NCBI GenBank assembly: GCA_015698045.1
Contig: BLAL01000011.1
Span: forward strand, 1,056,501 to 1,120,500
DNA from: Rhizophagus clarus
Taxonomy: Eukaryota; Glomeromycota; Glomeromycetes; Glomerales; Glomeraceae
Direction: 5' to 3'
DNA length: 64,000 nucleotides
The translations under genes were made by a program, and so were the position numbers. This document shows positions 35,023 through 47,276 of this stretch, one piece after another. A model generated the notes under the pieces. It was not told the origin of the DNA, did not search any database, and was given only the letters and a program-made list of their open reading frames with translations. Every line of letters starts with the position of its first letter. The first letter of the stretch is position 1.

Positions 35023-36139
35023 TGTTATCTATTATTTCTATAGATTCTGGTGAGACTCAAAATCTTGATATTTCTATTGCTTTGAAAAAGATTTATTATC
35101 AGCCTATTGGTTATTATCAAAATGTTAAAAAATTACATGAAGCTTCTCTTAAAGCTGGATATGATTTTAGTTTAGACAAAGTGGAGGACTGGCTTGAGAG
35201 ACAAGCTATACACCAAATACATAAGCCTCATCCTAAATATATCCCTCGTACAAGTTTTTGCTCTGTTACTATCCCCAATGAAGTCCACCAGGCGGATGTT
35301 CTCTACATGCCTTATGATAAAGTAGGTCAGATTACTTATCTTTTTTGTCTTAATATGGTTGATGTGGCTTCGAGATATAAAGTCACTATCCCTATTGGTG
35401 CATATAGTGTCAAGGATAGGCAGGGTATCTTAACTTCTGCTACTATTGCTCGATCATTTGAGAAAATCTATGATAATCCTGAATGTCCTTTGGTCTGGCC
35501 AAATTATTAATTACTGATAGAGGATCAGAGTTTAAAGGTGATTGTGAGAAATTAATGAAAGAGCATGGCGTGAAAATTCAGAAGGCCAAATCTAAGCATA
35601 CTATGGGTATTGTTGAAAGGTATAACCGCACCTTAGTTGAAAAGCTATTTCCTTTCCAGGATGCTTCTGATCTCTTGACTTTAGATAGACGATCCAGGGC
35701 TTGGGTAAAGAATTTGCCGATAGTTGTTGAGGACATTAATAATTCTATCACACGTCAGCTTGGTATTTCTCCAGTTAAAGTTATTGAAAAAGAAGAGGTC
35801 TTTGCTAAGCCTTCTTACCTTCGGGATGGTCCTATAGGCTTTGATGAGGAAAAGCTTTTTAGTGATGTATTAGTAAGATATTTGTTGTATCCTATTGATT
35901 TAGAGAATGGGAGACGTCGTGCTGATGATTTGAATTGGTCTCCACATATTTATCATATCCGTCAATTTATGGTACAAAAAAATAAGCCAGTCTTATACTG
36001 GCTGGAAGAAGTCCCCTTTGGGCTAATTGATAATGATGATTATATTCTCAAACATCCTGAAAGATCTTTTGTTCGAGAAGAATTGATGGTTATTCCCTTT
36101 GATACAGAATTACCTCCCCAGTGGGTGCTCATGAATTAA
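35004..36139 (+). pseudogene. Retroviral-type (rve) integrase, one frameshift
   Basis: Two frames overlap: 35004-35510 and 35483-36139. The first gives an N-terminal helical part and HQADVLYMPYDKVGQITYLF with the first catalytic Asp. The second gives LLITDRGSEF with the second Asp and TMGIVERYNRTL with the Glu, the DDE set of rve-family integrases. The break falls in VWPN/LAKLL near 35505 and is explained by one missing base. The C-terminal region (RYLLYPIDLENGRRRADDLN) resembles the chromodomain-like tail position of Polinton integrases, without an obvious chromodomain. A 5-bp TTGGC target duplication is what such an enzyme would leave. The ATG at 35004 lies inside the start of the divergent gag gene, so the true start may be further downstream. 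Confidence 0.8.
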
Positions 36140-36143
36140 ATCT

Positions 36144-36527
36144 TTAAAGTGATGATAAGAAGTCTTCTATTTCTTCATCAACTTGTTTATCGGTAATGAA
36201 ATGATCCTTAGCTAATTTATAGTATAATTTATATAGTTCCATGATTGCATTAAGAATCTTTGAATCTCGCCCATAGAATTCTTTGTAGTCATCTTTGACT
36301 TTATGATATTTAGCTTCATTAGGGAATATGGTTATAGCTAGTTTGAGAATATATTCTTGAAGATCTTCTGCCTGACGTAATTTTTTGATTCGCTCTTTAT
36401 ATGATTGCATAAATTTACCATCTTTTGGCCTTCTATAATAAATGCCTGCCTTGACTACATTTATTAATGCCTATTCGATTTCTTGATATGTAGGCTTGGT
36501 ATCAGTTAATTGAATTTGTGTACTCAT
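36144..36527 (-). pseudogene. Small helical protein gene with one nonsense codon
   Basis: From ATG at 36525-36527 (MSTQIQLTDTKPTYQEIE) there is an in-frame TAG at 36471-36473, then the same frame runs on (ALINVVKAGIYYRRPKDGKF...) to TGA/TAA at 36144. About 127 codons, charged and predicted helical. The gene begins just inside the right TIR, behind the TATA-like 'aatatataaaa', and ends four bases after the integrase stop on the other strand. No family was recognised. Confidence 0.5.
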
Positions 36528-36544
36528 TGTGTATAAAGTTTTTT

Positions 36545-37525
36545 ATATATTACCATTACAGATTTTTCTCTTTAATTAATTATTTCCCTATATAGTGAAA
36601 ATGATCAGAGAATATTTCTGTCCATACTTACTTAATACTGGTAAGGCCCATGGAGTCCCCTGCATGCGACCAGAAGGATGTCATTTACATTGGAAGGCTA
36701 AGCCACGCATCCCTTGTAGTGAATGTGGTAAGCCTACTGGTTCTACTTCAGAACTGTGCCCATTGCATGTTAAAGGATACTATGTGATTCAATGTGTTAA
36801 CAGACTTCGGGATAAGGCTCGGTGTACTCAGAATAGTTAGCAATTTTTCGTATGATTTAGAGGTGAGACTTATAGGTGTAATTTTTTTTGTATGACTTAT
36901 TTGACCATATGTTTTTCTTAATAAAATGGGTCTAGAATGGTTTTCTGCGTATTGTGAAATTATTTGTATGCTAGAATAAAGTAGAATAATATTTAGAACT
37001 CTTTCCTGTTATCCATTTTTTCGTATGACTTATCTTTCCTAAATCATACGAAAAAAATTTGGGTACCCTTTGATTTTATCAATGAATCAGCTTTAGAATT
37101 AATTCTAGTATAACATAAAAATATAGTATGCAAATTATGCTTGACAGGTCAAACGCTGAACACACTCAGACACTTCAGTCCTCGGTGTTCAGCGTTCTCC
37201 TAAGAGGCAAGCAATATGACATACTTTTTTCATTATATTATTTGAGATTAAAATCAGGTCAGCACGTTAACAAAGATGGTTATCTCCTTTAACTTGAAAA
37301 CTAAAAATTTGGATAAGAAGATATGTTAACAGGATTTGAGCCCCAGCCTGATTTAAAACTTAAATTCAATATCGTATTTCGATATGTTTCCTGGTCTTGA
37401 AAATAAATTTTGTGTTAAAAAAAGATTACATAAATTTCGTATATTGGGAAATAAGCCGGGAGAGGCTTACACTAATTATACCTATTCGGAAAATCTTGTC
37501 CCAGAATCCCCATTTTGATCTATAT
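36545..37525 (-). repeat. Right terminal inverted repeat (981 bp)
   Basis: Reverse complement of 24976-25956, equal in length. The flanking TTGGC at 37526-37530 repeats the one at 24971-24975. Confidence 0.9.
36595..36840 (+). CDS. Cys-rich small protein encoded inside the right TIR
   Basis: 81 codons: MKMIREYFCPYLLNTGKAHG, then C-x6-C, a His pair (HLHW), C-x2-C (CSECGKP), C-x2-H and two more Cys near the end. This Cys/His spacing suggests one or two zinc-binding sites. The gene reads from the element interior outward. Being inside the TIR it exists twice; the left copy has one nonsense codon. The intact right copy is preceded by the AT-rich inner TIR edge, a possible promoter. No family was recognised; it may be an accessory or DNA-end-binding protein, which is speculation. 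Confidence 0.6.
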   Translation: MKMIREYFCPYLLNTGKAHGVPCMRPEGCHLHWKAKPRIPCSECGKPTGSTSELCPLHVKGYYVIQCVNRLRDKARCTQNS

Positions 37526-37530
37526 TTGGC

Positions 37531-39079
37531 TTCAATGTCTGCAATTACTAATAACAAAAAATATGGTATTTTTATGAGGTTTAGTTATTTAATTCGTCTT
37601 AGTTTTTAGAATAATTACAATAATTGTAGTTTGTAAATAAACGTGGATGATCATTCTGTGAATTACTTGATAAAACTAGAATATGCGCTTATTTAGAGAA
37701 CTTTGTCCCCTATGATATATAAGCATACATGCTGCAACGGTATTAATATCTTGTTAATCGTTTTTAAAGTAAAAAAGTGATATTAATATTTTTTACTAAT
37801 CATTTTAGTAAAAAAAACGATATCTGATGTTGATACTTTTTTTTATTGATCGTTTTAATAAAAACATTTTGACATTTTTTTTTAAAATGTCAATTATTTT
37901 TTTAATTGTTTTGAACATTTATCACTTAAAATCTCATCCGATAAATGAGTACTGTTTTTATAAAAGACAATTAAAAATAATTAATTTTGTTTTTTATTAA
38001 AAATGATTTTAACAAATGCCTTATAGCATTTTTTTATTAAAATAACTTAAAAAAAAAGTGGAAATGTTTTTTTTTTATTAAAAAAAATTACAAAAAATGT
38101 CAATGAAGCAATTTTTTGCTACATTATTAATTAAAACATTTTTTTAATTATCAAAGTAAATAATTAAAAAAAAATTTAATTTATCTTTTTCTAACATTTA
38201 TTTATTAAACCGGATAATTAATTTAATTTTTTTAATGGCCTATTAAATCTCAAACCGGATAACCAAAAAAAAATTATTGTCTTTTATGGTTTTTAAACTA
38301 TTTAATGCTTAATCAAAAAAATATTTTAACAGTTTATTATCAAATAATTAAAAAATTTTATTTATTTTTTTTTTTAATGATTATTAATAATTTATTTTTT
38401 AACAGTTTTATAATTGAATAATTAAAAAAAAAAATAACAATTTGTTTATTAAACCAGATAATCAAAAAAAAAGACTTTTAACAATTTTTTAAATTTATTA
38501 ATGAAAAAATTATTATTATTTTAATAGTTTTTATACTAATAAAAACATTTTTTTTTCATTTTAAAACGATTTATAAAACAATCATTTTTTTCATTTTATT
38601 AAAACAATTAACATTTTTTCCATTAAAATGATTAATAAATAAATCATTGTTTTAATAAAAAAATCAAACTCGTTTTTTAACATTTAATGTTGATTTGTTT
38701 TGATAAAAAAATGTTGTTTTTATTAAACGGCTTAGGAAAAAACGGTTCTCATATTAAATGACAGAAAAAAATGGCCAAATTTATTTTTTTATTAGATGAC
38801 CAATAAAAAATTAGTTTTTAGAACAATTAATATCACCATGAAAATTGTACTTTAGACCTGGAATAATTGCAAATGAAAAATGAGAATTCTGATGGTATGA
38901 GTAACGGGTTATTGAAGCATGCTCCAAATGTGTTAATGGAGAAATGGTAAATGCTGATGCATATTTGTTTTATGCGTGGTAAATCATATTAAAGCGATTA
39001 ACAAAAAAAAAAGTGTGTTTTTTTTATTAAAATGATTAAAAAAACCATGTCAAAATATTCTTCGTTTTTAAGTGTTTAA
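37531..39079. other. Extremely AT-rich low-complexity DNA
   Basis: From about 37740 it consists of runs of T and A with recurring 'tcgttttaataaaaaca'-like words, probably degenerate relatives of the 39661-40110 tandem repeat. There is no gene. Confidence 0.6.
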
Positions 39080-39089
39080 TTTGAAAAAA

Positions 39090-39245
39090 ATGGTAAGAAA
39101 CACCAAAGCCAATCTACCAGGAGCTGGAAGATCATGCGATAAAGAACCAAGTTGTCTACCACTTGAAATTGAAGTTAATGAAGGAGTAGGTGAAGATGCT
39201 CTGCTTAATTGCGGAGATATTGGATGATTTATTTCTGAGTTCTGA
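39090..39245 (-). pseudogene. Exon-like gene fragment, Ser-rich protein
   Basis: The minus strand reads NSEINHPISPQLSRASSPTP, then LTSISSGRQLGSLSHDLPAP and GRLALVFLTIF without a stop. Composition is protein-like and unlike the surrounding poly-A/T DNA, but no start, stop or splice partner is visible. Perhaps an exon of a decayed or captured gene. Family unknown. Confidence 0.35.
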
Positions 39246-39660
39246 CCCTAGATCAAAAATTTTTTTTCATAATTCGAGGATTTTCATGTCACGTAATGAT
39301 GATTCAAGTCAGATTTGAGTCGATTTCAAGTTTATATTAATACTCGATGTTAACCCAGATTGAATAAAATCCGCAGTAATATTTTGGATTTTAATATATA
39401 ATTCATAAACATTAACATTTTTCATAACATTTTTTTTCATTATTAGGTTAAAAAATGTTACGAAAAACATTAGTTTTTCGTTTAGTAATTCATGAATAAA
39501 AAAATGTTTTTTATCATTATAATTAAAAAACGTTTTTGCGAAAACTTTTTTTTTCAATTAATTTATAAATAAAAAATGTTGCGAACAATGTTTTTTTTAT
39601 TAACATATAAATTAAAAAATTTTTTTTATGTACAAAACATTAAAATTTAAACGAAAAAAA

Positions 39661-40110
39661 AACCATTTCGCAACAGTTTTTAATTGTTTTAATAAAAACG
39701 TTGTGAAACATTTTTATTTCTTTAATTTAATATGATAAAAAGAACCATTTCACAACGGTTTTTAATCATTTTAATAAAAACGTTGCAAAACATTTTTATT
39801 TCTTTTAATTTAACATGATAAAAAAACTGTTTCGCAGCAGTTTTTAATTGTTTTAATAAAAACATTGTGAAATGCTTTTATTATTTCTTTTAATTTAACA
39901 TGATAAAAGAACTGTTTCACAATGGTTTTTAATCGTTTGAATAAAAATGTTGCGAAACATTTTTATTTCTTTTAATTTAATATGATAAAAGAACCATTTC
40001 GCAACAGTTTTTAATCATTTTAATAAAAACGTTGTGAAACGTTTTATTTCTTTTAATTTAATATGATAAAAGAACCGTTTCATAACAGTTTTTAATCATT
40101 TTAACCAGGC
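39661..40110. repeat. Tandem array, about 82-84 bp period, 5.5 copies
   Basis: Each unit starts near '(g)aaccatttcgcaacagttttt' (about 39661, 39743, 39825, 39909, 39990 and 40073) and continues 'aat...ttttaataaaaacgttg(t/c)gaaacatttttatttc'. Within a unit GTTTCGCAAC-like and GTTGCGAAAC-like segments are inverted, so each unit can form a small hairpin. Related words continue upstream to about 39440. Confidence 0.7.
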
Positions 40111-40394
40111 ATTTGTTTTTTTTATTTTTTATAATTTAAAATTTAAATGTTAAATGTATTTTAATAAAAATAAATGCGCTATAAATTTGTTAATTATTTA
40201 TTTTTAAATATCTCTATAAATTAATTCATATTATCAAAAATTTAACTCATTAAAAAAACAAAAAAAATTAATGAAAATTAAAACAAAAAAATTTCAAAAA
40301 AAATTTAATGAAATAAAATTAAGATTTTAATGAAAATAACAGTTCATTCATTATCAGAAAGAAAATTCAACATATGTAGGCAGCTCTAAACTAT

Positions 40395-40750
40395 TTGTAA
40401 AAAGAAGGGAATTTCCATTTTGCATATCGATCATCTGTTAGATGAATATTACGTGTTCTCACTGAAAAATCATTGTCAAAATCTTCATTAAGCAGCAGTT
40501 CATCATTACTATTTGCAGTCCGATTTTCATAATTAATACCTCTTTAATCCATTGAGAAATAAGAGCATCCTATTTAATTTCATTTTTCTTCAGTACTTGG
40601 TTTCACTTCATTTCTTTCTCTTTGTTCTTATTGCCATTATTATTATTTTTATCTGCATAATTATCACCATCGCCATTATCAAGTCGTCTTCATCAATATT
40701 TTGTTCTTTATTCATATGGGAGTTGTAATATGAAGCTGTTGCTGTCTATT
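40395..40750 (-). pseudogene. Decayed 3' end of an unknown gene
   Basis: In one frame the minus strand ends NDELLLNEDFDNDFSVRTRN then IHLTDDRYAKWKFPSFYK and TAG at about 40395. Upstream (40600-40750) the frames are broken but remain N/K/D-rich (NKEQNIDEDD). It might belong with the exon-like piece at 39090-39245, which is also on the minus strand. Confidence 0.35.
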
Positions 40751-41427
40751 TTAACAATTCAATTCAAAAAAAAATCAAATCTTAAATCCGTCATTTTTAA
40801 TAGTAAACAAAAATTTTGTAATTTTAATGATAGATATTGATTTTTATATTTCTGCTGCATTCTTTTAAACAATAATTGATAAAAAAAAAATATTTAAATT
40901 AATTTAAGTCTAAGAAAATTTGTTACAATTATTCTTTTTAAATGACAATTAGAAAAATATATTAATAATCTTTTTCTAAACGGATATTATCAAAAAAAAA
41001 AAAAATAAAATAAATTAGTTATTATTCAAAAAAAAAACATAAAAAATAAATATCCACATAAATTTTTTTTTAAAAAGTTTTGATTTATTGTTTAGAAAAA
41101 AAAACTTATAAATCAGTAAAATTAAACTCTGTTTACAAAAAAAACCTATTAGAAAAATTCATATGAATTTTTCTTTTTAAAAAAATAAAGTATTTAATTA
41201 ATTAAAATGATTTTTTTAATAATTTATCAACAATATTTCATTTTTTCCAATGATTTTTTAATTAATGATTGTCAAAAGATCAACAAAATTAAAAAAATTT
41301 ACAAAAACCTATTATTTGATGACTCAACTAAACATGCAATGAAAGTGGCACAGGAAGGCCTAAATCGCGATTTTACTCTTTTGATGTCAAAAGAAGCCTA
41401 AGCATAAGCATATGCATTAATCATTAG
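40751..41427. other. AT-rich DNA before the LINE
   Basis: Poly-A/T tracts. A 64-codon ORF at 41207 ends DSTKHAMKVAQEGLNRDF but shows no domain. Confidence 0.45.
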
Positions 41428-41820
41428 GCATAAATGCTTTAAGCTTTTTTTTTTTTTTTTTTTTTTTTTTTACTAGTAAACAATTCAATTTTATTCAAAA
41501 TAGGATTTTAAGGTACATGTTGGAAAACTGATTAGGTCTTATAGTTTATAAAGAAACTATATACGACTACAATTCTAGTTTATCCTAACTAATAAAAAAT
41601 TTCTAAGAAATTAATTATCTGTTAAACCAGGTTAGATGATAAATAAAAGAAAGAATAAAAATACTACTCATCCAGAAACTGGACAAAATAAAGAAAATAA
41701 TCTAAAATAAAAAATAAAATAAAAATAAATAAAATTATTATAAATAAATTCTCTCTATCTAACTAGGTTCACATATACTATAAAATCCAATATATTTCTC
41801 CCAAAGTATATGTTATTTAT

Positions 41821-44800
41821 TTATCCGCCCAAATTAACATATTTATTAATTTGATTAGTTGATACTATTTTTTTCTGATTTTTATCATAACTTCTCATCT
41901 TTTTCATTTTTTTGGTGATCTTTTTTTCTTTTTCCTTTTTCTTCATTTTTTCACAACGTAATTTCCATATCTTTTTATGTAATATATCAAACACAAATTC
42001 TAAAAATTTTTTTCTTATTTCTATGATTTTTTTTGTTTGATTTCCAATATTAGTTTTAATTAGATCTGTTAATTCCAGTGGAAAAATTCCTTTAATTACA
42101 TCAATGAAGGAAAGATTTTGATTATCATCAATTATTTTAAATATAGATAATTGCTCAAAATCTTCTATTCTTATTTCTATATTATTATCTGATATTTCAT
42201 TTATTAATCTTATAAGATATTTTAAAACTATTTTTTGAATTTTTCTTAATATTTTTTTATTCTTATTACATTTCCATACATGAATAAAAGTTTCTTTTTT
42301 CCTATTACATTGAACACATTTCCATTTTTTATATATATTATATTGAGATTTTTTCATCTGTTCAATGGTTGGTATTTCTTCCATTAATCTCTGGATTTTT
42401 ATTCTTTTTCTTCTGCAATCTTTAAAAGTTGTTGTATAATAAGTTTCATTACCTTTTAGATATGCAAAGGTGATGTTCCAGTCTACTTGTAATTTTCTAT
42501 ATTTATTATTACGATTTTGATTTAAGAACTTTTCTAGACCTTTTGTACGGGTTATATTTGTCATAAATTTTCTAAGGTTTTTCTCTATGACTATATTTCT
42601 CCATTTTGGTACATATGGAATAATGTCTGTTGAACCTTTTATATTAATTCCCATTCTTCCTATATTTACATATTGTTCTTTTATTCTCTTATCTACTTCT
42701 TCATTATATTTATCTCCTGAATGAGCATTTATTTTTAATACATCAACTTTTAATTTTAATTTTTTAATAATATCCATAATTGTTGCCCATAATGTATTAT
42801 TTGAGGCTAATTTAAATATTTGTCTTGGAGTTAAATTATAATGTTTTTCTTTAATTAACATAAAGTTATTAAATACTATTATGCTATCTGTGAAAATTTT
42901 AACTTCTCCATTTTCTGGTTGTACAATTAATGCAATTAATAATGCTAATGTTTCTGCTTTATTAGATGATATCCAATTTTCATATGTTGAATAAAATTCA
43001 GCTATTTCTATAAAGTTTTCATTATAAAAAATTGCGCCAAAAATTGATTCACATTCTTTAGTATCATTATTCTTGACAGAACCATCAATATATATTATAT
43101 TATTCTTTATTAATTTTAATTTTTCTTTAATTATAATTAGTTTTTCACGATGTAATGAATTATGTAAATATAATGAAATAATATCTTTGGCATTATTTTC
43201 TTCAATTCTACAATCATCTGCTATATATGCCATTGGTTCATAAGAAAATATTTCATTACCATATAATAATTGCTCAATATTTGATAACTGGATATCTTCT
43301 AATATTATAGCATTATTTCCAAGATTCTTTATATTACATTTTCTGTTTTCTATGAAAAACACTTTATCATTATTTTGCATTATTACACATTTATTTTTTT
43401 GTTTAAAATAAGTATCTTCATTTTTATTACATCCTTCACACTTTTTAATTATTATATTTATATCTTTATCATGAGAAATAATTTGATAATGTTGAATATA
43501 AGTTTCTCTTTGTTCCACTACAATTACTTTTCCTAATATTATATTATCTTTAATTGTCATTACTATTCTTTTTGATATTGGATCAGTTATTACTGAATAT
43601 AATTCATAACCTTTTATATTTGTAATCATATCCATTTCTTGTAATTCTACTTTTATTTTACTATTTTCTTTACTATATGTTATTTCTTTTCTTATTTTAT
43701 AATAATTTTTTGGTTCTGGTAACATTCGTCCTTTAATTCCTTTTTTAATATATTTCTTATTATTCATTTCTTTCCAACTTAATAGCTTATCTCCTTTTAA
43801 TGAAGTGATTTGATCTAAAAAAATTATATTATGTTTTTTCAAATCCTTAAAATTACTTACATATGTTTCATCTGAAACTACTTCATAGATTTTCTTTTTA
43901 CCTCCTTTTATTTTAAAATTATTAAACCAACTTTTTTCTATATTTTCTTCAATACTTAAATTGTTTTTTCTTAATAATATTAAATTTTCAATTATAAAGT
44001 TATTTTTTATTTTTTTTTCTGTTTTTTTTAATTTTTTAATATTTCTTAATGAGAACACATATAAAGGATTATCATCTAATAATAAATGTTCTTGTACATT
44101 ATATAATCTTATCTTAGTTATTTCCCCTAAGATTCCTTTGTCATTTATTTGTATAAAAAAGTTAGTAACCTTTGATTGAATATGATTATCATTTATCTGT
44201 CTCAAATCATATAAAAGGTTACATTCTATTATTGAATTAGAAATTGTTGATGCCAAATGAAGTTTATTTTTAAAGGTTTTTCTTATTGGTTTCATCAAGT
44301 TATTACATTCATCATCTGTTAGAATCGTAAGTTGGATACGATATTCTATTTTTGGTAGAATTAATGCATTAAAAACATACATCATCTGTTTATCTGTAAC
44401 TGCTTTTTTCTTTAACATATTGTTATTTACATTTTGAATTTCTTCTTTAATTTGATTAATGATATGTTTTCTTTGATTATATGCATTGAACCATACACCA
44501 AGAATTCGGATTGATCCATTTGCTTTTATTGGATTTAATTTAATCTCATTATTCCCAAATTTAATTAATACTTCATCTTCTAATTTTGCTTTTTTCTTTT
44601 TTCTTAATAATAAATCAGATTTCTCTTTATTTATTTTTATATCATTTAAATTATAAAATGAATCTGCTATTTTCAAAATACTTTCCAATTCAATCTGATT
44701 ATCTGAGATGAAGTTTGTGTCATCCATGTACGAGAGTCCAGGAATTGTTGTACAAATATTTTGTTGTATATTTTCATAAATATTTAATACTTTTCTTCCT

Positions 44801-47275
44801 GTTAATTTATATCCAATATTCATTTTTCTTATTTTTGTTAAGAGTGGATCATAATATATACACCAGAGTAGTGGTGATATTATTTCCCCTTGATCTATTC
44901 CTATCTTTACATTGTATGGTTCTGTTAATCCTACTGATGTAAATACTTGATTACTTCTTTCTAAGAATAATTCTTTAATTATGTTAATTAATTTTATTGG
45001 AATTTTAATTCTTTTTAAGGATTTTTCCAACATAAATATATTAACCCGATTATAGGCTTTTGACATATCTAATGCTAAAAGCCATAAATCTTTATCATAT
45101 TCATTGGCATGTTGTATAATTTCATTAAGGATTTTTAAAGATTCAAAAGTTGATGCTAGAGGTAATCCAGCAAATTGAAATCCCTGTAATACATTTTTTT
45201 CTTGTATTATTTTTGAAAGTCTATTAGTTATAATTTTCATCATTAACTTTCTTGCAGGTTCCAATAATGTAATTGGTCTTGTGTTAATCAATTGGAACCC
45301 CAGGGTTTAGGCTTTGGTATCGGATAAACATTTGCCTTTTTCCAATCAGCTGGAATTACTTGTATTTCAAAAATTTCATTAACTATCATTTTTAAAATAT
45401 TGTTAAATTCTTTTGATGCTAATTTGATATCATCATAAGTCATTGAACTAGGTCCACTAGCTTTTCCATTAGGAAGATTATTAATAGTCTCTTCCCATTC
45501 TATTGCACTTATTGGTTGTAATACATTATTATAAATATTTTCATCAATTTCTTCTTTAGGATTATATTCATTTAACCAATCTTTAGGAATATTTTTATCT
45601 TTATTAACAACACCTGCAATCGTCTGAAAATGTCTATTTACTTCCTTTTTAATTTCTTCTGGTCTAGTTAATAAAATATCTTGATCTTTTTCATCTGTTA
45701 TTAATACTCGATCAATTATGATAGTTCTAATTTCACGTTCTGCTATACTATCAAGCATACGTTTTTTGTTTTCTTCTAAATCTTTGCATTGACTTTCAAT
45801 TGCTTTTTCTATTTTTTCTTTTTTTATTTTTTCTATTTCACATCTTAACATTATTAAAACTTTTTCATATATTGTATTTAATTCTGTTATAAGTATATTA
45901 ATTAATACTTTTGGTATAAATTTACATTTAATTATCATATAATTATCTTCAGGTTCTTCATACATATATAATATTTGTTTTATTTTCTTTCTATGTCCAA
46001 ACCAATTTTTTGTTAATTTTTCTTGTCCTTTCTTTCTTTTAATTTTTCTTCTTATATAAATTATATATCTCAAATTTTTATAATTATCTGATTGTTTAAT
46101 TGGAGTTATATTATTTTTTTGTAATTTAATTGCTTTTTTTGTTATATGCTTTTGTTTTGCTTTAATTAATTCTTGTTTGTAGAAATTCCATTTTTCTTCT
46201 AAATTCATAAATTTTAAATCATAATCACTTTTAATTTGCTTAAAAGATAATTCATTTCTTAATTCTTCTTTACTTTCATCTGATAATTCATCATATAAAA
46301 ATACTTCTTTCTTTTTTACAACAGATGGTAATGGTGGTAAATAATTATCACAAATTCCTTCACCATTAAATTTAAATTGAAGCATATTGTGATCTGTATT
46401 TATATATTGTTGTTTTTTATTTATAAATTTTATTGTTTCTAAATAAATATTTTCTGTTGTCCAAATATAATCAATTCTTGATTTTCTATTATTATTACCA
46501 ATAAAAGTAGGTTAAATTTTATCATTATTATTAAATTCTTTTTGCATATCTCTCATATTTAATTCTTCTAATTTTTTAAATATTTTATGTTTTCTAGTAG
46601 TAATCTTATTACTGAGTTTTCTATTATTATATTTTTTATATTGTTGATTAAAATCACCCATTACTACTATTTCCATATTTTTTCTTTTTCCATCAATTAT
46701 TGTTTTAATTATTTCTTTATTTGTTTCTATGATTTCTTTACTAATATTTGCTTTTGCTGAATTCACTTTATTATATACTTGAATTACTCTTAAATTTCTT
46801 TTCTTTCTAAAAAAAAGGTCAATATAAATAATCTGCCCTTTATATTTCTCTATTTTGCTAATATTTTTTGATAATTCTTTTTTAATGATAATTGCTACTC
46901 TACTATCTTTGTTTTCTCCAATGTTGTGGTAGTATATATTATATTTATTATTATTAATAGCATGTAACTTCATATTTTTATCTGAAATTCCTGTTTCTGA
47001 AATGCCTAATATATCTATATTTTCTCTTTCTGCTAAATCATATAATAATTGATATTTGATTATAGACATTTGTTTTATATTTAATGTTGCTATATTTTTA
47101 AAAATATTATTTTGTTGTTTTCATTTGATGAAAAATCATATAATAGGTTGTTTGTTTTTTTCTTTTTTCTTTTTTTTCTTTTTTCTTTTTGTTTTATTTT
47201 AATTGTATTATGTTGGGGGTTTAAATTATTAAGTATTGGGTTGGTATTAGTTATATTATTGCTATTACTTATCAT
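41821..47275 (-). pseudogene. LINE ORF2: endonuclease, reverse transcriptase, RNase H
   Basis: Reading from the 5' end: a basic leader, then APE endonuclease (IATLNIK, ILGISETGI, MGDFNQQY, SRIDYIW, TDHN). Next is the RT, with NGKASGPSSMTYDDIK, RPITLLEPARKLMMKIITNR, LALDMSKAYNRV, IDQGEIISPLLW and the catalytic YMDDTNF. Then an RNase H domain follows with IDGSVK, SNKAETLALL, FTDS and HSGDKYNEEVD. Last comes a zinc-like C-x2-C...H-x3-C motif (CVQCNRKKETFIHVWKC) and a lysine-rich tail to TAA at 41821. Breaks: a frameshift near 47092, an in-frame TAA at 46512-46514 after the endonuclease, and a frameshift at 45288-45291 between KPKPW and NTRPI. All catalytic residues of the three enzymes survive. 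Confidence 0.9.
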
Positions 47276-47276
47276 A

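Larger units (their letters stand above)
24976..37525. mobile_element. 12.55-kb polymerase/integrase element with 981-bp TIRs and a gag-protease polyprotein
   Basis: The outer limits are set by inverted repeats beginning ATATAGATCAAAATGGGG and by a 5-bp direct repeat TTGGC at 24971-24975 and 37526-37530. The plus strand carries a type B DNA polymerase gene (26035-30594) and an integrase (35004-36139). The minus strand carries a coiled-coil/gag/CCHC/retropepsin polyprotein (32050-35022) and a small ORF (36144-36527). A Cys-rich gene lies within each TIR. The polymerase plus rve integrase plus long TIRs match the Maverick/Polinton plan, but no FtsK-type ATPase, adenoviral-type protease or double-jelly-roll capsid gene is visible, and there is no reverse transcriptase. 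Several reading frames are broken, so this copy is not autonomous. Confidence 0.85.

Noticed and set aside
32050..36139. A complete LTR retrotransposon nested in the PolB element
   Set aside because: No reverse transcriptase, no LTR pair, and the integrase is on the opposite strand from the gag-protease gene; a plain nested LTR element does not explain it.
39661..40110. CRISPR-like array
   Set aside because: Units are contiguous tandem repeats without unique spacers, and the window is eukaryotic.
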